Source of the DNA: Salegentibacter salegens
GTDB lineage: Bacteria > Bacteroidota > Bacteroidia > Flavobacteriales > Flavobacteriaceae
Length of the DNA: 64,000 bases
Direction of reading: 5' to 3'
Assembly (NCBI RefSeq): GCF_900142975.1
Contig: NZ_LT670848.1
Coordinates: 372,001 to 436,000, forward strand
The translations under genes and the position numbers were made by a program. Each line of letters opens with the position of its first letter. The stretch's first letter is position 1. Shown here in pieces: positions 55,902-64,000 of the stretch. The notes beneath the pieces are model-generated. The model saw only the letters and a program-made list of their open reading frames with translations, was not told the DNA's origin and did not search any database.

Positions 55902-55934
55902 CAAATCTCCCGGCCTGCCCGGGAGATTTTAGTT
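55902..55934 (+). terminator. Terminator after susD
   Basis: An 11-bp perfect stem (55903-55913 with 55919-55929, core ATCTCCCGG) has a 5-nt loop and runs into a T-rich stretch. Confidence 0.85.
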
Positions 55935-55949
55935 TTAAATACTTTTAAA

Positions 55950-56615
55950 ATGAGATATGTACTTATAATTTTCACTATTTTTCTATTCAGTTGTAAAAGT
56001 GCTGATATTTCTGAAGAAATTATTGATCGCCCAATTATTTTTAATGAAGAACGAAAGCAACTTAGCCTGGATTATTTAAAGGCACGTTACGATTTAGAAC
56101 AATCGGCTCCCGAAATAATTCCAAAAATGATTGTGTTACACTGGACGGCTATACCAGATTTGGAAAGCTCTTTTCGTGCATTTAATCCTGTTAAATTACC
56201 CGGCGCAAGAGAAGATATTCAAGAGGGCGGGGCTTTAAATGTTTCAGCACATTTTCTTGTAGATAGGGATGGAATAATTTACCGCTTAATGCCTGAAACA
56301 ACGATGGCAAGACACGTTATTGGATTAAACCATGCCGCGATTGGAGTAGAAAATGTTGGTGGTACTAAAACGACTCCGCTTACTAAAGCTCAACTTAAAG
56401 CTAATATTGATTTAGTGAAATATTTAAGTGAAAAATATAATATAGAATATTTGCTGGGGCATTACGAATATCCGCAGTTTGAAGGCCACGAATTATGGTT
56501 AGAAAAAGATAAGTCTTACCGAACCCAAAAGACCGATCCCGGAAAAGATTTTATGCAAAAAGTGCGGGAAAAAACTAAAAACCTTAATTTTAAACCGGTA
56601 CCAAAAAATCAATAA
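55950..56615 (+). CDS. Lipoprotein N-acetylmuramoyl-L-alanine amidase (amidase_2 family)
   Basis: Enzymes of this family cut the bond between MurNAc and L-Ala in peptidoglycan. The 221-residue protein has a lipoprotein signal (VLIIFTIFLFSCKSAD) and an amidase_2 domain with zinc-ligand and active-site candidates: His in MIVLHWTAIPDLES, the region NVSAHFLVDRDGIIYRL, His in ARHVIGLNHAAIGVENVGG, and LLGHYEY with DPGKDF (His and Asp) at the end. It is 3 bp upstream of the M14 peptidase gene, with which it forms an operon. Confidence 0.87.
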   Translation: MRYVLIIFTIFLFSCKSADISEEIIDRPIIFNEERKQLSLDYLKARYDLEQSAPEIIPKMIVLHWTAIPDLESSFRAFNPVKLPGAREDIQEGGALNVSAHFLVDRDGIIYRLMPETTMARHVIGLNHAAIGVENVGGTKTTPLTKAQLKANIDLVKYLSEKYNIEYLLGHYEYPQFEGHELWLEKDKSYRTQKTDPGKDFMQKVREKTKNLNFKPVPKNQ

Positions 56616-56618
56616 AAA

Positions 56619-58076
56619 ATGAATTTCAAAAATATAAGTTTCCTCTTCTTTTTATGCGGGTTTTTTACTGTTTCAGTTAGCTCAGCACAGGAAAAAGCAC
56701 TTTATAAAGCGTTGTATAATTCCTATGAAGATTTTAAAGAAAATTCTATTGAAAAACGCCGATTTACACAAGCTAAAATTCAGCCTTTAATAGAAAAATT
56801 TCAGGAAAAAGAGAATTTTGAGGTAGCAAAAGTTGGAGCGTCCATAGAGGGCAGGCCGCTTCAGTTAATTTCAGTTGGTTCAGGGGATGTAGACGTTTTT
56901 CTCTGGTCGCAAATGCACGGTGACGAATCTACGGCTACCCTGGCGATTTTCGATATTCTCAATTTTATTGATTCTGAAGCATTTTCAGAAGAAAAAGAGC
57001 AACTATTGAAAAATGTAAAACTTCACTTTTTACCAATGTTGAATCCTGATGGCGCTCAGCGTTTTCAGCGTAGAAACTTGTTGGGAGTAGATATTAATCG
57101 CGATGCTTTACGTTTACAATCGCCAGAAAGTAAGACTTTAAAAAGAGTGCGGGATAGTTTGGATGCCGATTTTGGATTTAACCTTCACGATCAAAGCACT
57201 TATTATAATGCCGAAAGAACCCCCAAACCAGCAACTATTTCATATCTGGCGCCAGCCTATAATTATGAAAAATCTATAAATGATGTTCGTGCCGCCGCAA
57301 TGCAGGTAATTGTTCAAATGAATAATATTCTGCAGGAATACGCCCCGGGCCAGGTTGGGCGATATAACGACGATTTTGAACCCAGAGCTTTTGGAGATAA
57401 TATTCAAAAATGGGGAACCAGCACTATTTTAATTGAATCGGGTGGCTACCCAAATGATCCCGAAAAGCAGGAGATTAGAAAGTTAAATTTCGTTTCAATT
57501 CTTGCTGCAGTTTTTTCTATTGCTGAAGAAGATTATAAAAATGCTGAGATATCTGAATACGAGAAAATACCGAATAATGACCGTAAACTTTTTGATCTTA
57601 AGCTCACCGGACTTACCTATGAGCTGTTGGGAGAAGAATATATATTAGATTTAGGAATTAATCAGCGAGAAGTTCAGGACGAAAACCTGGATTATTTTTA
57701 CGATGGCTATATAGCAGACAGGGGCGATCTTTCTACATTTTACGGCTATGAAGCGTTGGATGCTTCTGGTTATAAATTAGTGGCAGGAAAACTTTATCCT
57801 GAAAGTTTTCAGAATTTAGCTGAGCTTCAGCAGGAAAATATTTCAGAAATACTTCGCGATGGGTATGCTTATGTTGCTTTAAATGAACTTCCCGAAGAAG
57901 ATTTTACAGAAATTCCCATTAATATTGTTTCTGAAGAGTTTAAAATTTCAGAAAGTCTGCAGCCTCATTTCTTTCTCGAAAAAGATGGGGAATTAGAATA
58001 CGCGGTTATTAACGGATTTCTGATAGATCTTTCCGATGAAAAATTCCAGGTAGAAAATGCGCTTATTTTAGATTAG
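56619..58076 (+). CDS. Secreted M14-family zinc carboxypeptidase
   Basis: M14 enzymes remove C-terminal residues from peptides. The 485-residue protein has a signal peptide (FLFFLCGFFTVSVSSAQE), the zinc motif HxxE in WSQMHGDESTATLAI, the substrate region LPMLNPDGAQRFQRRN, the third zinc ligand His in GFNLHDQSTYYN, and the catalytic Glu in ILIESGGYPNDPEKQ. The C-terminal approximately 150 residues form an added domain. It lies 3 bp after the amidase gene. Confidence 0.9.
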   Translation: MNFKNISFLFFLCGFFTVSVSSAQEKALYKALYNSYEDFKENSIEKRRFTQAKIQPLIEKFQEKENFEVAKVGASIEGRPLQLISVGSGDVDVFLWSQMHGDESTATLAIFDILNFIDSEAFSEEKEQLLKNVKLHFLPMLNPDGAQRFQRRNLLGVDINRDALRLQSPESKTLKRVRDSLDADFGFNLHDQSTYYNAERTPKPATISYLAPAYNYEKSINDVRAAAMQVIVQMNNILQEYAPGQVGRYNDDFEPRAFGDNIQKWGTSTILIESGGYPNDPEKQEIRKLNFVSILAAVFSIAEEDYKNAEISEYEKIPNNDRKLFDLKLTGLTYELLGEEYILDLGINQREVQDENLDYFYDGYIADRGDLSTFYGYEALDASGYKLVAGKLYPESFQNLAELQQENISEILRDGYAYVALNELPEEDFTEIPINIVSEEFKISESLQPHFFLEKDGELEYAVINGFLIDLSDEKFQVENALILD

Positions 58077-58120
58077 AAAGTAATTCAGCCGGAAGCACAG
58101 CTTAAAAATAAGAGATTACG

Positions 58121-58128
58121 TATCTTTG
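58121..58128 (+). promoter_or_regulatory. Candidate -7 promoter element for queE
   Basis: TATCTTTG followed by CA is an exact TANNTTTG match ending 6 bp before ATG 58135, so the transcript would be nearly leaderless. Confidence 0.55.
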
Positions 58129-58134
58129 CAGGCT

Positions 58135-58767
58135 ATGATTACAGAAGAGACTAAGGCACTGGTAGACGATGGGATTATGCTTCCGCTAATGGAAGAATTT
58201 TACACCATCCAGGGAGAGGGATTTCATAAAGGAACGGCCGCTTATTTTATTAGAATTGGAGGCTGTGATGTAGGATGCCACTGGTGTGATGTGAAAGAGA
58301 GCTGGGACCCGAATATTCACCCGCCAACGCATATTGGGGAGATTGTTGAAAAAGCGGTTGCAAGTAGTAAAACTATTGTAATTACGGGGGGAGAGCCGTT
58401 AACCTGGGATATGACGAGGCTTACCGGTGCGCTAAAAGATAAAGGTTGTGATATTCATATTGAAACTTCGGGGGCATATAAATTAACCGGACAATGGGAT
58501 TGGATTTGTTTATCGCCAAAGAAAATAAAATTACCTACCGAAGAAATTTATCCGCTGGCCCACGAGCTTAAAGTGATAATTTTTAATAAGCACGATTTTA
58601 AGTTTGCTGAGGAACAGGCCGAAAAAGTTAGTGAGAATTGCATTCTATATTTGCAGCCAGAATGGAGCAACCGGGATAAAATGATGCCACTAATTGTAGA
58701 TTTTGTAATGAAAAACCCGAAGTGGAAAGTTTCGCTTCAAACGCATAAATATCTTAATATTCCATAA
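58135..58767 (+). CDS. queE: 7-carboxy-7-deazaguanine synthase
   Basis: QueE is a radical-SAM enzyme in synthesis of queuosine and other deazapurines. The 210-residue protein has the CxxxCxxC cluster in GGCDVGCHWCDVKESW, the upstream MLPLMEEFYTIQGEGFHKGT, and VITGGEPLTWD. The start at ATG 58135 is preferred over TTG 58126, which lies within the promoter box. The C-terminus KYLNIP and its stop are repeated 161 bp downstream (58907-58933). Confidence 0.94.
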   Translation: MITEETKALVDDGIMLPLMEEFYTIQGEGFHKGTAAYFIRIGGCDVGCHWCDVKESWDPNIHPPTHIGEIVEKAVASSKTIVITGGEPLTWDMTRLTGALKDKGCDIHIETSGAYKLTGQWDWICLSPKKIKLPTEEIYPLAHELKVIIFNKHDFKFAEEQAEKVSENCILYLQPEWSNRDKMMPLIVDFVMKNPKWKVSLQTHKYLNIP

Positions 58768-58772
58768 AAAAA
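58746..58772 (+). repeat. queE 3' end, left member of a 27-bp direct repeat
   Basis: This stretch encodes KYLNIP-stop of queE and the following A run. It matches 58907-58933 at 25 of 27 positions; both differences are synonymous third-codon changes. Confidence 0.8.
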
Positions 58773-58795
58773 TAAATTGACTCAAAAGTGGAGGC

Positions 58796-58873
58796 CGTCA
58801 AGCTGAACTGGTTTCAGCTTCTAAGTTGTTACTGATATATCTTATTAGATCCTGAAATAAATTCAGGATGACG
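58796..58873. repeat. Dispersed double-hairpin repeat, copy 4
   Basis: Inverted orientation like copy 3: AGCTGAACTGGTTTCAGCTT first (58801-58820), then GATCCTGAAATAAATTCAGGAT (58849-58870), with outer ends CGTCA and TGACG. It is flanked by the duplicated queE 3' end and lies between convergent genes. Confidence 0.85.
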
Positions 58874-58906
58874 ATTTGTCTAATAATTTTTGCATCAGCT
58901 ACATCC

Positions 58907-58933
58907 TAAATATCTCAACATTCCATAAAAAAA
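58907..58933 (+). repeat. Second copy of the queE 3' end (direct repeat)
   Basis: It encodes KYLNIP-stop with CTC and AAC where queE has CTT and AAT. It runs directly into the terminator at 58929-58963. It may be a remnant of an older queE end. Confidence 0.75.
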
Positions 58934-58965
58934 CGGCTGTTTGTAACTCAAACAGCCGTTTTTAG
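58929..58965. terminator. Bidirectional terminator between queE and the DUF2911 gene
   Basis: A perfect 14-bp stem (58929-58942 with 58950-58963, core ACGGCTGTTT) has a 7-nt loop. The A run before and the T run after serve both strands. Confidence 0.9.
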
Positions 58966-58982
58966 TAATAATTAATTTATTC

Positions 58983-59555
58983 CTATCCCGCGGGCGAGAA
59001 AGGGACTTTAATATATTTATCGGCCCAACCCATTAATAGATTTGCGCCAGCTTCATTTTCTTTCTGCTCTATAGCCATTGAGAAATTCTCAATTTTCTGG
59101 CTAGAATTTCTAACAGGAACTTTAATTCTTACATAATCCTGTTTGTCGGTATATTCATAAGCTCCCCAGATATGAGTAGATTGGTTTAGAATAACAGTCC
59201 ACTCTTTTTCATCTGGAATTGTATATAATGTATAAGTACCTGCATTTACAGTTTTACCACCTATTTCCATGTCTTTATAAAAAGTGATTTCAGTGGCTTC
59301 GTTAGCGCCGGTTCTCCAAACTTCTCCGTAAGGCACCAGTTTACCAAATATTTCACGATCTCGTGTTTGAGGACGGCTGTAAATTACCCGCATAATTACC
59401 TCATCTTTTTGGTCTCGGTGTATAATCATATCCATCGGGCTGGTATCTAACTTTGGAAAATTAGGTCCGTTGGTATTTTCTGTTTCCTGGGCGTTTAAAT
59501 TCTGGAATCCCAGAAATCCAATTAAACATAGTGTAGTTAAAAGTATTTTCTTCAT
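58983..59555 (-). CDS. Secreted DUF2911-family protein
   Basis: The 190-residue protein has a signal peptide (KKILLTTLCLIGFLGFQNLN, ending AQE) and the DUF2911 core: VIYSRPQTRDREIFGKLVPY, GEVWRTGANEATEITFYKD, AGTYTLYTIPDEKEWTVILN, and HIWGAYEY. The family is common in Bacteroidetes and has no established function. Its upstream region is shared with the divergent asnB. Confidence 0.88.
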   Translation of the reverse strand: MKKILLTTLCLIGFLGFQNLNAQETENTNGPNFPKLDTSPMDMIIHRDQKDEVIMRVIYSRPQTRDREIFGKLVPYGEVWRTGANEATEITFYKDMEIGGKTVNAGTYTLYTIPDEKEWTVILNQSTHIWGAYEYTDKQDYVRIKVPVRNSSQKIENFSMAIEQKENEAGANLLMGWADKYIKVPFSPAG

Positions 59556-59801
59556 TGTATTTGATTTTTAAGGTTAAAGATAGTTTACTGTTATTTCTTA
59601 AGGTGTTAAAGATTTATTTAGTTGCTGTTAAATTATTGAATTTTTACAGATGTAAAGTTTGTAAGCTTTTTCAATACAATTTGCTTACTTCTGAATTCTA
59701 ATTTCGTGAATAATATTTTCACATTATACCAATATACTAATTTGTGTTTATATAATGTAATCTCTGACGCATATTTGTATGGAATTATTAATGCAAATGT
59801 T

Positions 59802-61421
59802 ATGTGTGGAATTTTAGCAGTAATCGGAAAACGATTATCAGAAGAAAAGATCGGCGGTCTATCCAAAAGAATGTCGCACCGCGGTCCAGATGAAAGTGAT
59901 GTACATGTAACCGAAGAAGGTTATGTATTAAGTCACGAAAGATTGTCTATTGTAGATCTTGAAACCGGAAAACAACCTATCCAGGGAACTTCAACAGCCT
60001 GGATGATTCATAACGGCGAGATTTATAACCACCAGGCACTGCGAAATAATGAATTAAAAGATCATTCTTTTAGAACAACAGGAGACTCAGAAGTAATTGT
60101 TCATTTATATGAAGAATTTGGAGTAGATTTTCTTGATAAATTAGACGGAGTATTTTCTTTTGTTGTGGTAGATGGTAAAGATTTTATCGCTGCAAGGGAT
60201 CCAATTGGAGTAAAACCGCTTTACTACGGAACAGATGATGAAGGTTCTATTTGGTTTGCCAGTGAAATGAAAACCTTGGTAGATCAATGTAGTAGTTTTG
60301 CAGCTTTTCCTCCCGGGCATTATTATACGCCACAAACCGGTTTTGTAGAATATTATACTCCAGATTGGTTTGATTATAAAAAAGCTACGAAAGAATTAGA
60401 TCTTTCAAAAATAAGAGAAAGCTTAATTGAGGCAACTCGTAAAAGATTAATGGCCGATGTTCCTCTGGGAGTTTTATTAAGTGGAGGTTTAGATTCATCT
60501 TTAACTTCTTCTATCGCTGCCAGATTAATGAAAGATAGCGGTCAAAAATTACACTCGTTCTCTATTGGTTTAGATGAAACTGCACCAGATCTTGTTGCTG
60601 CGAGAAAAGTTGCTGAATTCCTGGGAACCGAGCATTCTGAAATCCATTTTACCGTTGAAGAAGGAATTGATATCCTAAAAAAACTGGTATGGCATTTAGA
60701 AACTTACGATGTAACTTCAATAAGAGCCAGCACACCAATGTATTTCCTTTCTAAAGGAATTAAAGAAAAAGGCGTAAAAGTGGTTTTAAGCGGGGAAGGA
60801 GCCGATGAGATCTTTGGAGGCTACCTTTACTTTAAAAACGCACCAACTCCTGATGATTTCCAAAAAGAAACCATTAGACGGGTACAAAGACTTGCTACTG
60901 CAGATTGCCTGCGAGCAGATAAATCTACAATGGCCCACGGCCTGGAAGCAAGGGTGCCATTCTTAGATAAAGCCTTCTTAAAAACAGCAATGGAAACTGA
61001 AGCTGTTCATAAACTGCCAAAAACCTATGATGGAGTTGAGAAATATATTCTTAGAAAAGCTTTTGATACTCCAGAACAGCCATTTTTACCAGATGAGGTT
61101 TTATGGAGACAAAAAGAACAATTTAGCGATGGTGTTGGTTATAGCTGGATAGACGAGCTTATTGCCCACGCTTCAGCAAGAGTTAGTGATGAACAAATGG
61201 CAACGGCTGCAGAGAAGTATCCTTACAACACACCGGCTACTAAAGAAGCTTATTTCTACAGAGAAATATTCCATAGTCATTACCCACAGGAAAACGCCGC
61301 AAAAACAGTAAAAAGATGGATTCCGAAATGGCAGGAAGACCTGGATCCAAGTGGAAGAGCAAACACATCTCACGTGGCGACAAATGCTAAAAAACAACTT
61401 GAAGAATTAGCCCAAATATAA
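59802..61421 (+). CDS. asnB: Glutamine-hydrolysing asparagine synthetase B
   Basis: AsnB converts aspartate to asparagine with glutamine and ATP. The start is fixed at ATG 59802 because the class II amidotransferase nucleophile must be Cys2 (MCGILAVIG); the frame open to 59706 would bury it. The glutaminase domain includes RMSHRGPDES and WMIHNGEIYNHQ; the synthetase PP-loop is VLLSGGLDSSLTSSI. The 539-residue length is normal. Possible -7 box CATATTTG at 59770-59777 (one mismatch). A terminator follows. Confidence 0.96.
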   Translation: MCGILAVIGKRLSEEKIGGLSKRMSHRGPDESDVHVTEEGYVLSHERLSIVDLETGKQPIQGTSTAWMIHNGEIYNHQALRNNELKDHSFRTTGDSEVIVHLYEEFGVDFLDKLDGVFSFVVVDGKDFIAARDPIGVKPLYYGTDDEGSIWFASEMKTLVDQCSSFAAFPPGHYYTPQTGFVEYYTPDWFDYKKATKELDLSKIRESLIEATRKRLMADVPLGVLLSGGLDSSLTSSIAARLMKDSGQKLHSFSIGLDETAPDLVAARKVAEFLGTEHSEIHFTVEEGIDILKKLVWHLETYDVTSIRASTPMYFLSKGIKEKGVKVVLSGEGADEIFGGYLYFKNAPTPDDFQKETIRRVQRLATADCLRADKSTMAHGLEARVPFLDKAFLKTAMETEAVHKLPKTYDGVEKYILRKAFDTPEQPFLPDEVLWRQKEQFSDGVGYSWIDELIAHASARVSDEQMATAAEKYPYNTPATKEAYFYREIFHSHYPQENAAKTVKRWIPKWQEDLDPSGRANTSHVATNAKKQLEELAQI

Positions 61422-61446
61422 AGTAAACAATCGTGTGGTTTGTTAT

Positions 61447-61491
61447 GCCCGAAATGCAGCATCAATTTCGCTGTATTTTGGGCTTTTTTTT
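61447..61491 (+). terminator. Rho-independent terminator after asnB
   Basis: A 14-bp stem with two G-T wobbles (61447-61460 with 61470-61483, GCCCGAAATGCAGC) has a 9-nt loop and ends in an eight-base T run. Confidence 0.9.
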
Positions 61492-61557
61492 GCACAAATT
61501 GTTAATAACTTAAAACCCTTGTCAAGCTTCTTAGCCTATTAAAAATGTGCGTTTTGT

Positions 61558-61565
61558 TATATTTG
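61558..61565 (+). promoter_or_regulatory. Candidate -7 promoter element for gyrB
   Basis: TATATTTG exactly matches TANNTTTG, 39 bp upstream of the ATG. No clear -33 TTTG at the right distance. Confidence 0.5.
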
Positions 61566-61592
61566 TTCGTTATTCAAAATAGACGAATTTAA

Positions 61593-63545
<1,953 letters not shown>

Positions 63546-63570
63546 GCAATTTTAATTCCCACAAAATTTG

Positions 63571-63599
63571 AAACCCGTAAGCGCGCTTACGGGTTTTTT
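63571..63599. terminator. Terminator after gyrB
   Basis: A 26-bp perfect palindrome (63571-63596, core ACCCGTAAGCGCGCTTACGGGT) is followed by a T run on the plus strand. Confidence 0.88.
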
Positions 63600-63674
63600 A
63601 ATACCTTGAATTAACATTATTTTTGAAAAATATTTTTTGCTATTTTTACCCCCATAACTTAACACCTACTTATT

Positions 63675-64000
63675 TTGAAATTTCAAGCTAAATACCTCAT
63701 TCTATTTTTATTATTTTCAGTTAATTCCTACGCTCAGGAGGGCGATGTTACAAAATTCGCAAATGAGATGCTGTATATTGCAGATGAATTTGCAGGACCT
63801 GCAGCCGAAGGGGTTGCTTATCAGGCCGGGGCCGGTTGGTTTACTTCAGCAACTGCTTTAAAACCGTGGAAAGTAGAGATTTCCTTTCAGGGAAATGCTT
63901 TATTTGTTCCTTCTAACAGGCAATCTTTTACAATATCAAATGGTGATCTTGCGGGTGTTCACGAGAGTGGTGGTCCAATTTTGAGTCTTAAAGGAGATGA
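63675..64000 (+). CDS. Secreted protein, N-terminal part (cut by window edge), possibly DUF6588-like
   Basis: A frame opening at TTG 63675 stays open to the window end. It encodes a signal peptide (residues 1-21: MKFQAKYLILFLLFSVNSYA then Q) and then FANEMLYIADEFAGPAAEGV, AYQAGAGWFTSATALKPWKV, EISFQGNALFVPSN. The pattern resembles the Bacteroidetes DUF6588 secreted proteins, but this is from memory and only 108 residues are visible. TTG is the best start because it yields a proper signal peptide. Confidence 0.65.
   Translation, partial: MKFQAKYLILFLLFSVNSYAQEGDVTKFANEMLYIADEFAGPAAEGVAYQAGAGWFTSATALKPWKVEISFQGNALFVPSNRQSFTISNGDLAGVHESGGPILSLKGD

Noticed and set aside
59706..59801. asnB frame extending 32 codons upstream
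   Set aside because: Cys2 after the start Met is the catalytic nucleophile, so the start must be ATG 59802.

Overview
The window is a stretch of chromosome from a low-GC Flavobacteriaceae bacterium of the Gramella/Salegentibacter/Zunongwangia type (genus is an inference). The lineage call rests on the gliding genes gldB and gldC, a Bacteroidetes-order dcw cluster with a long-tailed FtsZ, a SusC/SusD pair, and repeated TANNTTTG (-7) promoter elements. Shine-Dalgarno sites are rarely evident. No rRNA, tRNA, CRISPR array or prophage was seen.

Layout. 1-6.6 kb: 3' end of carA, two secreted or outer-membrane proteins, eno, gltA, and two guanidino-modifying hydrolases (arginine-deiminase-like and CtlX). 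6.7-10.4 kb, mostly minus strand: a BCCT transporter, an SDR/DUF2867 protein and small unknowns. 10.6-15.5 kb: argS, ffh and folD, with a four-helix-bundle (23S rRNA intervening-sequence type) gene between ffh and folD that is bracketed by inverted 12-mers. 15.5-18.3 kb, minus: DUF1232, AI-2E transporter family, VOC and RluF genes. 18.4-21 kb: an ECF sigma factor, an overlapping one-TM partner and an outer-membrane protein. 21.1-28 kb: dnaG without zinc-finger ligands, an atypical response regulator, nadE, gldBC, engB and an alpha/beta hydrolase. 28.2-44.2 kb: the division and wall cluster mraZ-rsmH-ftsL-ftsI-murE-mraY-murD-ftsW-murG-murC-ftsQ-ftsA-ftsZ, behind a promoter that carries a 10-bp-periodic MraZ box. 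44.2-49.8 kb, minus: a lipoprotein pyrophosphatase, an unknown lipoprotein, a HerA-like ATPase, an LD-carboxypeptidase and a PBP4-type DD-carboxypeptidase. 49.9-58.1 kb: a SusC gene split by an IS256-family element, susD, a lipoprotein amidase and an M14 peptidase. 58.1-64 kb: queE, a DUF2911 protein, asnB, gyrB and the start of a secreted protein.

Most of the window is core housekeeping DNA. The unusual material is: (i) a precise, in-frame IS256-type insertion with 8-bp target duplications in susC; (ii) a family of four approximately 80-bp double-hairpin repeats, one inside the dcw cluster and one flanked by a duplicated queE 3' end; (iii) the repeat-bracketed four-helix-bundle cassette, with an orphan copy of its end about 2 kb away; (iv) a response regulator with Glu in place of the phospho-accepting Asp; (v) a primase in which all four zinc-ligand positions are substituted. 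I did not find a clearly new multi-gene defence or mobile system. Families were assigned by reading motifs; no database search was run.
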